The notes beneath the pieces are model-generated. The model saw nothing but the letters and a program-made list of their open reading frames with translations. It searched no databases and was not told the DNA's origin. DNA of 19,982 nucleotides. It comes from JAQUGA01 sp964521105. GTDB lineage: Bacteria > Bacteroidota > Bacteroidia > Bacteroidales > WCHB1-69. Location: positions 1 to 19,982 of the forward strand of contig CAZFPO010000046.1 in assembly GCA_964521105.1 (NCBI GenBank), written 5' to 3'. Position numbers and translations under genes: made by a program. The stretch's first letter is position 1, and each line of letters opens with the position of its first letter. This document shows, one piece after another, positions 1-6,395 of this stretch.

Positions 1-140
1 TCACCCATTGTCGGTTTTGCCACTTATTTGTCATTCCCTTTCTTTAAAAACGGCTTATTTTTCCAACGCTCTCTGTTAAACCTACCCAAAGCAAAAAATC
101 CGCCAGCCTCCAATGCTCTTAACATTCTGATAAATATCTT

Positions 141-162
141 AAAAAAACAGCCCTATGGCTGT
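141..162 (-). terminator. Minus-strand intrinsic terminator in repeat copy 1
   Basis: Read on the minus strand, ACAGCC-ATAG-GGCTGT is followed directly by a run of Ts (the A run at 141-147 on the plus strand). This is a 6-bp stem with a 4-nt loop and a U tract, the standard Rho-independent form. It implies minus-strand transcription through the repeat unit. Confidence 0.6.
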
Positions 163-543
163 CACATTTTTTGCGACTCCCATTCTCTCCGTAATCCACC
201 CACGATATAAGCACGTTTTTAGCCATTTCTTGCATGCCAAAAAGCAGCAAAGCTAAAACAATCCGCCAATGGGTATTTGCTGTTCATTCACTCAAACTCA
301 TTCATTCCGCTGATGCTTACATTACGCTACGCTACATTTCAGCAGTGCTACAATCATTTCGTTTTCGCTCATTTCACCCCAAATATTTTCTTGGTAATTT
401 AATTTATCCCATTGTCGGGTTTGCAGCTTATTTGTCATGTCCACTCTAAAAAACGGCTTATTCACCCATCACACTCCATAAAGCCATCCCAAAGCAAAAA
501 ATCCGCCAGCCTCCCATGCTTTAAATATTCTGATAAATATCTT

Positions 544-565
544 AAAAAAACAGCCCTATGGCTGT
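544..565 (-). terminator. Minus-strand intrinsic terminator in repeat copy 2
   Basis: The same ACAGCC/GGCTGT stem and T tract as in copy 1, at the corresponding place in the second repeat unit. The whole hairpin is unchanged while neighbouring bases differ between copies. Confidence 0.6.
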
Positions 566-930
566 CATATTTTTTGCAACTTCCATTCTCTACGTTACCC
601 ACTCACGATATAAGCACGTTTTTAAGCCCGATAGGCATTCCAATAAGCAGCAAAGCATTTAGGCAAACCATTTAATCCGCCAATGGGTATTTGCAGTTCA
701 TTCACTCAAACTCATTCATTCCGCTGATGCTTACATTCCGCTTTGCTACATTTCAGCAGTGCTTCATTCATTACGTTTTCGCTCATTTCACCCCAAATAA
801 ATTATAGGTCATATCATTTCACCCATTGTCGGGTTTGCAGCTTATTTGTCATGTCCTCTCTAAAAAACGGCTTATTCTCCTCTCGCACATCGTAATGCCA
901 TCCCAAAGCAAAAAATCCGCCAGCCCCCAT

Positions 931-1231
931 CAGACTTCTCATCACTAAAAGGTATTTTCTATTTGATTTTTTTGAAGTTTTAGTTTATTTAAGGGATATA
1001 AGGTAACATTAATAAAACCTTGCAGCAAATATATTTTTGGGGTTGCTCGTGCAAGGCTATATGAATTTTTCAAAATAAACTCAATCGCACAAGCCCACCT
1101 TTAAGTTTTTTTTGAAAAAGCCTTGCATTTCGCTAAGTTCCAAAAGAGGCTGCTTACAGGTTTTATTAATGATTTATTTTTTTTATGCGAAAAATCTCAT
1201 TAACAATACTTTAACCTTTAAAATCAAGCCT
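931..1231. other. Gene-free stretch with an imperfect hairpin, upstream of the J-domain gene
   Basis: No convincing gene lies here. CCTTGCA at 1018-1024 and TGCAAGG at 1050-1056 are inverted, with GCAA/TTGC pairing inside them, and CCTTGCA appears again near 1119-1125. I see no clear TAnnTTTG promoter. The stretch is probably the untranslated leader or promoter region of the next gene. Confidence 0.4.
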
Positions 1232-1714
1232 ATGAAATCAACATTTTTTCAAGATTGTAACTCCCTCCAGGAAGTCAAAAAACGCTTTAAAGAATTAGCG
1301 TTCAAACATCATCCCGACTGTGGCGGAGATACTGCCACCATGCAGCAAATAAATTCTGAATATGAAGCCATCCTGAAAAATCCTTTTTTCACAAATTCCG
1401 AATCTGGAACCACCGAACAGGACAAAGAAGAATTTTTGATCTATAAGGACATCATAAACGCCATCATTGCCCTTTCGGGCATCACCATTGAACTTATTGG
1501 AAATTGGGTATGGGTTAGCGGGAATACTTATCCGCATCGCTTAAAATTGAAGGAATCGGGTTTTTTCTTTGCTCCAAAAAAAACAATGTGGTACTATCGA
1601 CCAGCCGAATACAAATCATCAAACTCAAAACCAAAATCAATCGACGACATCCGGTTAAAATATGGCAGTGATTTAATCAAACAAAGTCAATCTTTTAACG
1701 CTCTTGCGGGATAA
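1232..1714 (+). CDS. Small J-domain (DnaJ-like) protein of the accessory region
   Basis: A 160-residue protein. The first ~50 residues form a short J-domain: a helix with KKRFKELAFKHHPD, the diagnostic HPD tripeptide followed by CGGD, then an INSEYEAIL helix. J-domains stimulate the ATPase of Hsp70 (DnaK). The rest has no Gly/Phe or zinc-finger region. It carries an ELIGNWVWVSGNTYPHR segment and a FFFAPKKTMWYYRPAEY segment that I associate with J-domain proteins found on Bacteroidota mobile elements; that comes from memory of the family, not from a search. The start at 1232 is chosen because the J-domain begins right after it, whereas the upstream extension from 1112 has an unlikely cysteine/phenylalanine-rich sequence. 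An 11-bp stem-loop follows the stop. The substrate is unknown. Confidence 0.8.
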   Translation: MKSTFFQDCNSLQEVKKRFKELAFKHHPDCGGDTATMQQINSEYEAILKNPFFTNSESGTTEQDKEEFLIYKDIINAIIALSGITIELIGNWVWVSGNTYPHRLKLKESGFFFAPKKTMWYYRPAEYKSSNSKPKSIDDIRLKYGSDLIKQSQSFNALAG

Positions 1715-1736
1715 ACTTTTTTAATTACTGCAATTA

Positions 1737-1776
1737 AAAGCAATATGAATCATAAACGACATATTGCTTTATTTTT
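1737..1776 (+). terminator. Stem-loop with T-rich tail after the J-domain gene
   Basis: AAAGCAATATG (1737-1747) pairs perfectly with CATATTGCTTT (1760-1770) across a 12-nt loop and is followed by ATTTTT. The stem is AT-rich, so termination strength is uncertain. Confidence 0.55.
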
Positions 1777-1789
1777 ACGTGTTTATACA

Positions 1790-1820
1790 TTGATTGTGAG
1801 ATGTTTATAATTTATCTTTG
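1790..1820 (+). promoter_or_regulatory. Bacteroidota-type promoter for the small membrane protein
   Basis: TTG at 1790-1792, a 20-nt spacer and TATCTTTG at 1813-1820 match the sigma-ABfr consensus TTTG-N19/21-TAnnTTTG. The ATG at 1848 lies 28 nt downstream of the -7 box, so the upstream in-frame ATG at 1818 would overlap the promoter and is rejected as a start. Confidence 0.65.
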
Positions 1821-1847
1821 TGCTTATTCACAAAAACACACAAAGCT

Positions 1848-2072
1848 ATGTTTCAAAATTCAATCAATTTCGTTTTAGGTGCTGCTGCAACTGCTGGCAC
1901 TGCATCTGGATTATCAGACATCAATCCCGATCAATTCGGTTCTATTGAAGACCTTATCAAGTATGTAATTAGTATTGTTGGTGGTATCCTTGCCACAATC
2001 ATTATTAATCTTCTCAAGAAGAAATTTCCTGAATGGTTTGCCTCAAAAAGTAAAACTGAAAATCCAGAGTAA
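1848..2072 (+). CDS. 74-aa single-span membrane protein, holin-like topology, function unknown
   Basis: I do not recognise a named family. The N-terminus is short, with an Ala/Gly/Thr-rich stretch (GAAATAGTASG), then an acidic linker, then one clear membrane segment at about residues 41-59 (IKYVISIVGGILATIIINLL), followed by a basic tail (KKKFPEWFASKSK). One span plus a positively charged C-terminus resembles small phage holins and membrane anchors, but nothing here proves lysis activity. It has its own promoter and an A-rich leader (AAAACACACAAAG) nearly identical to that of the DUF6266 gene 80 nt downstream, which suggests the two are expressed as a unit. Short 11-bp tandem repeats follow the stop. 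Confidence 0.65.
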   Translation: MFQNSINFVLGAAATAGTASGLSDINPDQFGSIEDLIKYVISIVGGILATIIINLLKKKFPEWFASKSKTENPE

Positions 2073-2100
2073 GTCCGTACCAAGTCCGTACCAAGACCGC
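2071..2100. repeat. 11-bp tandem repeat, about 2.7 copies
   Basis: AAGTCCGTACC is repeated at 2071-2081 and 2082-2092, followed by AAGACCGC. It overlaps the stop codon of the 74-aa protein and lies within its 3' untranslated region. Confidence 0.7.
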
Positions 2101-2152
2101 TTGAAAATAATTTTTACCACCTATTATTCACTAAACCAAAACACACAAAATT

Positions 2153-2797
2153 ATGGCAATTGTACAAAATCCTATCACAGGTAGAAGTCGGGGAAAATTC
2201 GCCACCGCAGTTTTTTCAAAACAATTTGGAAAAAACATTATGAGATCAAAACCTGAACAAGTTAAGAACCCAAAAACTCAGTTACAACGTGAACAACGCT
2301 CGAAGTTCTCCCTGATGGTTGAACTTTCTCGCATGTTCTTACCCTTCCTCAAAACCAGCTTCAAACAGGCTGCTGTTGGCATGTCACAGTTCAATATGTT
2401 CATGAAAACCAACATTCAAAATGTGATTTCTGGCACTTATCCCGATTATGAAATCGACTTTGCTCAACTTAAAGTTTCAAAAGGAACGCTAACAGGTTCG
2501 GAAACTGCTGCCGCTGTTGTAGTAGCTGGTCATAAAGTTAATCTTTCTTGGACTGACAACACTGGCGTTGGGGACGCCTTGGCTACCGACAAAGCAATGG
2601 CTTTGGTAATCAATTACGAACGTAAAGCAGTTGTGCAAGACATCACAACCAAAACAAGAACCGAAGGCTCACTTTCTTTAACTGTCCCAGCTGATTGGGC
2701 AGGGGACACTGTGTATGTGTATTTTGCATTTATCACACCATCAAAAGACAAAGTTTCTGACAGCTCATTCCTAGGAGAATTGGTTGTTTTAACCTAG
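2153..2797 (+). CDS. DUF6266-family protein (short form, 214 aa)
   Basis: Assigned to DUF6266, a Bacteroidota family of unknown function. The N-terminus has the family pattern: an NPITGRSRGKFATAVFSK segment, a KPEQVKNPKTQLQREQR segment (about residues 35-50), then a hydrophobic LSRMFLPFLKTSFKQ helix. From about residue 75 to the end it is beta-rich, with SWTDNTGVGDALATDKAMALVIN and a closing VPADWAGDTVYVYFAFI stretch typical of the short family members. There is no signal peptide and no membrane span. The start at 2153 is favoured by an A-rich leader (CCAAAACACACAAAATT) that copies the leader of the upstream 74-aa gene. A strong terminator-like hairpin follows the gene. No biochemical role is known to me for the family. 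Confidence 0.85.
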   Translation: MAIVQNPITGRSRGKFATAVFSKQFGKNIMRSKPEQVKNPKTQLQREQRSKFSLMVELSRMFLPFLKTSFKQAAVGMSQFNMFMKTNIQNVISGTYPDYEIDFAQLKVSKGTLTGSETAAAVVVAGHKVNLSWTDNTGVGDALATDKAMALVINYERKAVVQDITTKTRTEGSLSLTVPADWAGDTVYVYFAFITPSKDKVSDSSFLGELVVLT

Positions 2798-2826
2798 TTC
2801 TTTCTCTCTTTTCTTTCTCTTTTTAA

Positions 2827-2869
2827 GGGAGCAGTTTTCTGGGTTTTCCCGTTTCTGCTCCTTTTTTTT
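2827..2869 (+). terminator. Strong intrinsic terminator or attenuator between the two DUF6266 genes
   Basis: GGAGCAG (2828-2834) pairs with CTGCTCC (2855-2861). An inner GGG/CCC stem (2841-2843 with 2848-2850) closes a TTTT loop, and a T tract follows at 2862-2869. Only 35 nt remain before the next start codon. Confidence 0.8.
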
Positions 2870-2904
2870 AACCCATTTTTTTTAATCACTTAAATATTTT
2901 TATC

Positions 2905-4380
2905 ATGGCACGTATAAATCAAGGTTTTTTAGGCAATGCATCCGGTAAATTGGGTAATGTTGTCTTTTCAAAATGGAGGGATCTGCAAACAGCTCGACAA
3001 TATCAACCCGACATCACGGACGCTAACTCACCAGCTCAACAAAAACAACGAACTCGAATGATGGCGTTATTGCAGTTCCTCAAACCATTAAACAAAACAT
3101 TTATTAAATTCTACAATTCTAATTGCTGCAAAGAATCAACCCCTTGGGCTAAAGCCATCAAGGACAACATGAAAGCAGTTGCCCCCGATGGATGCATCAT
3201 CCCCGAAAACATCTCTTTTGGAAACCCAAAATTTCCACCTTTCGAAATATTAGAAACCACGTATGACCCTTTTATCGACTTACTTCGCATCAAATACAAG
3301 CCTGTTGACCTTTCAGGTAGAAACGACCCTTATCCGTACATTGATGTATCTGTTTTAGGGCGTTATAAATCCGACCCGAACAATCCAACATTTGATACCA
3401 GACACATTTTAAAAGGGTGCATTGACCTTACTTTTGAATGTTATTCATGGGATGGACAGTGCGAACACACATGGACTAATCATTATTCCGATGGTTGGTG
3501 CTGGTTTATTTATGTGGATAGCGATTGCATGGAAAACATCAAAGCATCCAATTGGAATGCATCTTCGCCCGCTTATTTTGAGCCTAAACCCTTAATTGAT
3601 GGATTCAACAATGATTTTGTCGAGAACTTGGTTCCAGTGGATGCAATTTCGTGGAAGTACGAAAAACGGGAGGACATTTGGTATCTAATTTTTTCAATCG
3701 ATTATTCAAAAACAAGCATCGAAAACCCAGAAGATTATACCTTAATTTATTGGGGATTAGGCTTTTTTAATGGTAAATATGAAAAATCGGATGCTATTGA
3801 ATGGAATTTATCAGAATCGACTTTGGAAATTGAAATAGGCACTGAGGGCTTCAGTGGCAGTATGATTAGCCTTTATTCTGTTTTTACCAACGAAGGCGAA
3901 CAGGTGAGTATGTACAATCGAATTTACATCAACAGTGGAACCGTTGGTATTGAACATAATTTGTATAATCAATTATTTGACAGCAATTATGCAACCCCAG
4001 TTTCGTATGTATTAGACGATAATCACAGCGGTTTCTGTGGCTCAATCGATGAACTGTTTGGCGAGTTCATCCAACTCTACAATCAAGGTATGATTTACGA
4101 CCATTCCGAAAAACCTGCAAGAGAGCAATGTGCTTTAAAAGCCTATGCCTCTGGAAACGGCACAATCGATGTTGATTCTTACATTTACAAAGATAAGTTG
4201 GCATATTACTTTTACAAAGATGAAATCGCTTACATGACGGTTATTCCTATGGAAGGACATAAGTTTGATGTGTGGCTTGGCGTAGATGCTACCGATGTAG
4301 TAAGTGTATCCGAAAATACATATTCCATTGTCATGTCAAAAGCCAGAACGGTTTCCGCTTCATTTATAATTATTCCCTAA
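2905..4380 (+). CDS. DUF6266-family protein (long form, 491 aa) with C-terminal InlB-like repeat
   Basis: The first ~95 residues match the DUF6266 head: NQGFLGNASGKLGNVVFSKW, then AR-QYQPDI, NSPAQQKQRTRM and a LLQFLKPLNKTFIKF helix. The layout is as in the preceding protein, but the two share little sequence beyond the motifs. The middle (about 100-400) is unlike the short form: rich in Trp, Tyr, Cys and Asp, beta-like, unrecognised. The last ~80 residues (ASGNGTIDVDS ... MTVIPMEGHKFDVWLGV ... NTYSIVMSKARTVSASF) fit the divergent InlB B-repeat fold, which is common in surface proteins. No signal peptide is visible, so surface location is not shown. The start at 2905 is preceded by an A/T-rich leader similar to the one before the stub at 4408. 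Function unknown; possibly an adhesive or structural partner of the short protein. Confidence 0.8.
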   Translation: MARINQGFLGNASGKLGNVVFSKWRDLQTARQYQPDITDANSPAQQKQRTRMMALLQFLKPLNKTFIKFYNSNCCKESTPWAKAIKDNMKAVAPDGCIIPENISFGNPKFPPFEILETTYDPFIDLLRIKYKPVDLSGRNDPYPYIDVSVLGRYKSDPNNPTFDTRHILKGCIDLTFECYSWDGQCEHTWTNHYSDGWCWFIYVDSDCMENIKASNWNASSPAYFEPKPLIDGFNNDFVENLVPVDAISWKYEKREDIWYLIFSIDYSKTSIENPEDYTLIYWGLGFFNGKYEKSDAIEWNLSESTLEIEIGTEGFSGSMISLYSVFTNEGEQVSMYNRIYINSGTVGIEHNLYNQLFDSNYATPVSYVLDDNHSGFCGSIDELFGEFIQLYNQGMIYDHSEKPAREQCALKAYASGNGTIDVDSYIYKDKLAYYFYKDEIAYMTVIPMEGHKFDVWLGVDATDVVSVSENTYSIVMSKARTVSASFIIIP

Positions 4381-4407
4381 TTTCTTTAACCACTAAAAAA
4401 TATTATT

Positions 4408-4428
4408 ATGGACCAAATAATTGATTAA
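4408..4428 (+). pseudogene. Six-codon start stub (MDQIID-stop), probable remnant of another gene
   Basis: CTTTAACCACTAAAAAATAT just before this ATG closely follows the leader of the long DUF6266 gene (TTTAATCACTTAAATATTTT), and both are followed by ATGG. The frame stops after six codons and the IS30 element begins within a few bases. I infer that a further gene of the block began here and was lost or broken. It could also be a chance duplication of the leader. Confidence 0.35.
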
Positions 4429-4485
4429 CTAAATTCAACAAATAAATGCAACTTTTTCAGAGGAGATAAAGATTAAATTTTTCAA

Positions 4486-4523
4486 GACAAAAGAGAAAGA
4501 AAAAAAATCTTTCTCTCTTTGTC
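4486..4523. other. Stem-loop in the IS30 leader
   Basis: GACAAAAGAGAAAGA (4486-4500) pairs with TCTTTCTCTCTTTGTC (4508-4523) with one bulged base and an A7 loop. It forms the tip of a larger imperfect palindrome spanning 4447-4573, which ends just before the transposase ATG. Such structures can limit read-through transcription into a transposase gene, but that role is only inferred here. Confidence 0.65.
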
Positions 4524-4574
4524 CTGATGGATAAAGTTTAATTTTGCCCTCTCCTCTCTAAAAAAAAGTTGCAA

Positions 4575-5552
4575 ATGAAACATTTAACCGTAGAACAAAG
4601 GTACACAATTTCTGTGATGATACAGCAAGGTTACAAACAAAAAGAAATTGCCAAAGCAATAGAAAAAGATAAATCCGTTATCAGCAGGGAAATAAAGCGT
4701 AATTGTGACAAGCGAAGCGGAGAATATCGTCATGATCTTGCTCAACGAAAGTGTGAACAAAGGCATCACAGTAAATCTAAAAAACTCCGATTTACCGAGC
4801 AAGTAAAAACATATGTTGACACCCTGCTTAAACAAGACTACAGCCCTGAGCAAATTTATGGAAGAGCCAAACTCGACAATATAGATTGTGTGAGCCACGA
4901 ACGTATTTATCAATATGTATGGAACGACAAGAAAGCCAATGGCGATTTGTACACCCATCTGCGAAGAAAAGGACGAAAATACCGAAAACGAGGGGCAGCA
5001 AAAGATAGCAGGGGGATTATCAAAGACAGGGTTGACATTTCACAACGTCCTGCAATTGTTGATGAAAAGACTCGTATTGGCGACCTCGAAATTGATACGA
5101 TTATTGGGAAAAACCATCAGGGTGCGATACTCACTATTAACGACAGGGTAAGCAACTTTCTTTGGATGGCAAAGCTAAACAGCAAAAATGCCGAAGAACT
5201 GGCGGAAAAAGTTGTGGAAATATTATCTCCTCAAGCACATTGGATACACACAATTACTGGTGATAATGGGAAAGAGTTTGCTGAACATAAAAAAATTGCA
5301 GAAAATATTAACATTGATTTTTACTTCGCAAAACCATACCATTCATGGGAAAGAGGTGCTAATGAAAATACAAATGGACTTATTCGTCAGTACTTCCCCA
5401 AAGGTTCTTCATTTGAAATGATTACTAATAAAGACATCCAATATGTTCAACACAAGTTAAATAACAGACCAAGAAAAAAATTAGGATTTTTATCGCCTAG
5501 TGAATTTTTATTACTAAATTTGTCAAATCAAAAAGTTGCATTTATAACTTGA
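4575..5552 (+). CDS. IS30-family transposase
   Basis: A 325-residue DDE transposase, typical size for IS30. An N-terminal helix-turn-helix (residues ~3-40, EQRYTISVMIQQGYKQKEIA, then KDKSVISREIKRN) is the classic IS30 DNA-binding module. The rve catalytic domain follows: GDLEIDTIIG (D174), TGDNGKEF (D230) and RGANENTNG (E264). The spacing between the second Asp and Glu is 33 residues, the IS30 DD(33)E signature. The ending PSEFLLLNLSNQKVAFIT is usual for Bacteroidota IS30 proteins, with the right inverted repeat encoding the last residues. The ATG at 4575 is chosen over TTG at 4569, which lies inside an inverted copy of the IR core. The gene appears intact and the enzyme potentially active. 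Its 3' end overlaps the opposing truncated lipoprotein frame. Confidence 0.93.
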   Translation: MKHLTVEQRYTISVMIQQGYKQKEIAKAIEKDKSVISREIKRNCDKRSGEYRHDLAQRKCEQRHHSKSKKLRFTEQVKTYVDTLLKQDYSPEQIYGRAKLDNIDCVSHERIYQYVWNDKKANGDLYTHLRRKGRKYRKRGAAKDSRGIIKDRVDISQRPAIVDEKTRIGDLEIDTIIGKNHQGAILTINDRVSNFLWMAKLNSKNAEELAEKVVEILSPQAHWIHTITGDNGKEFAEHKKIAENINIDFYFAKPYHSWERGANENTNGLIRQYFPKGSSFEMITNKDIQYVQHKLNNRPRKKLGFLSPSEFLLLNLSNQKVAFIT

Positions 5553-6284
5553 ATTCAGCTTAAACGTAAATTGAATTTCATTATATCCATTTTGTCCATT
5601 CATTTTTGCATCTATAATCATATCGGAGGTAATTAACTTGTCGTGATAATTTTTTTTGGTTGCTATCAGGATAAAAAGCTCCTGTTCATTACTATTTCGT
5701 TCTTTTGCCCATTTAAAAACTAAATCTCTTGGAAGTAATTTTGAAAGTTTAGGGTGAATGAAAATAGAATTTATCAAAGCGGTATCCTTAGACATAACAT
5801 ATCCAACCGCTGGCCCTGATGGCAATTGACCATTCATTGCAGTTTTTTGAATCGAAATTAAATTAAATAAAGGGTTGTCTTCAATTAGGGTAGAATCAAC
5901 TGGGAATTTAAAATCAAAATTTTTGTTTTCAACTAAGGCTTTATTAATTTCTGATAAAAAAAGCAGAACATCATTTGCTTCGTACGATTCCATGATTTCA
6001 AATTCGCCTCTTTGAATCAGGAGCGTTTTGCAAACAATGGTATCGAAGTTCATCGGCATTTCGATGTGCATAGTTCTCGAATTTACCGTTACTATTGGAT
6101 TGGTAGTGCAAATCATTTCGACCCTTTGTTTTAATATTTCTATCGCCTTGGAAATGTCGCTTGGTTTCGACTGATTATCACCCACTTCGATATCTAAAGT
6201 AATTCCACCATTTTTTTGTATGGTTTTGATTTGATGACATGAGCATAAAATACAAACCAATAAAATTGCAACGCTTGTTTTCAT
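5523..6284 (-). pseudogene. SecD-like (SecDF P1 head domain) lipoprotein, C-terminus cut by IS30
   Basis: The protein starts MKTSVAILLVCILCSCHQ, a lipoprotein signal with a cysteine in an LCSC lipobox, so it is probably anchored in a membrane and periplasmic. The body recalls the first periplasmic (P1) region of SecD: KAIEILKQRVE followed by an RTMHIEMP strand, and later GPAVGYVMSKDTAL and LITSDMIIDAKM...YNEIQFTFKL. SecD-like heads normally continue for some tens of residues past this strand (a KFAEIT...NIG segment). Here the frame enters the IS30 right end near 5556, and the last ~10 residues and stop are IS-derived. The ATG at 6284 fits the signal peptide; an in-frame ATG at 6311 lies within the promoter box. 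Function is uncertain even for the intact form. Confidence 0.6.
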
Positions 6285-6308
6285 AATGTTTTTTTTTACA
6301 ATTATCTT

Positions 6309-6316
6309 CAAATATA
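6309..6316 (-). promoter_or_regulatory. Minus-strand -7 box for the lipoprotein gene
   Basis: On the minus strand this reads TATATTTG, a perfect TAnnTTTG box, 24 nt upstream of the ATG at 6284. The nearest upstream TTG is only about 15 nt away, shorter than the usual 19-21, so the -33 element is weak. Confidence 0.45.
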
Positions 6317-6367
6317 AGTAAAAATTAAATCCAATTATCAGGTAAATGTAAAACTCTAAAATTTTCT

Positions 6368-6375
6368 TACTTTTG
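6368..6375 (+). promoter_or_regulatory. -7 box for the porin-rhomboid-HD gene run
   Basis: TACTTTTG matches TAnnTTTG and lies 20 nt before the porin start at 6396. No good TTG is seen at the expected -33 position. It faces away from the minus-strand box at 6309-6316, so the intergenic region holds divergent promoters. Confidence 0.45.
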
Positions 6376-6395
6376 TAAAATCAAACAAAGATGAA

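Larger units (their letters stand above)
1..930. repeat. Tandem array of ~410-bp non-coding repeats (two copies plus a partial third)
   Basis: The motif CCCATTGTCGG recurs at 4, 408 and 822, giving periods of 404 and 414 bp. Long stretches match between copies in the same order: a block ending in AAAAAATCCGCC, an oligo-A/hairpin block, CACGATATAAGCACG, AATCCGCCAATGGGTATTTG, a block of TTCATTCACTCAAACTCATT, then TTTCAGCAGTGCT and CGTTTTCGCTCATTTCACCCC. The third copy stops matching near 930. Open frames inside are short, differ between copies and do not resemble proteins, so I read the array as non-coding. It lies directly upstream of accessory genes and probably belongs to a mobile or rearranging region; that last step is inference. 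Confidence 0.85.
4432..5555 (+). mobile_element. IS30-family insertion sequence, about 1.12 kb
   Basis: The ends are inverted repeats of 26 bp with three mismatches: 4432-4457 (AATTCAA-CAA-ATAAATGCAACTTTTT) against the reverse complement of 5530-5555, where GTT replaces CAA. The core ATAAATGCAACTTTTT is perfect. One transposase gene lies inside, with an intact DDE triad. The exact outer boundary is uncertain by a few bases; TTAA occurs on both sides (4425-4428 and 5560-5563) and may or may not be the target duplication. The right end replaces the 3' end of the lipoprotein gene on the minus strand. Confidence 0.88.

Noticed and set aside
75..81. GTTAAAC, a match to the integron attC core GTTRRRY
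   Set aside because: The corresponding place in the second and third repeat copies lacks it, and no pairing RYYYAAC with attC geometry is present.
28..675. Three short open frames in the left repeat array
   Set aside because: They lie inside the tandem repeats, are not conserved between copies and have no protein-like pattern or plausible start context.
1112..1231. N-terminal extension of the J-domain protein
   Set aside because: The 40 added residues look like translated leader sequence; the J-domain begins directly after the ATG at 1232.
4584..4958. 124-codon minus-strand frame inside the transposase gene
   Set aside because: It is the antisense shadow of a well-supported IS30 transposase.
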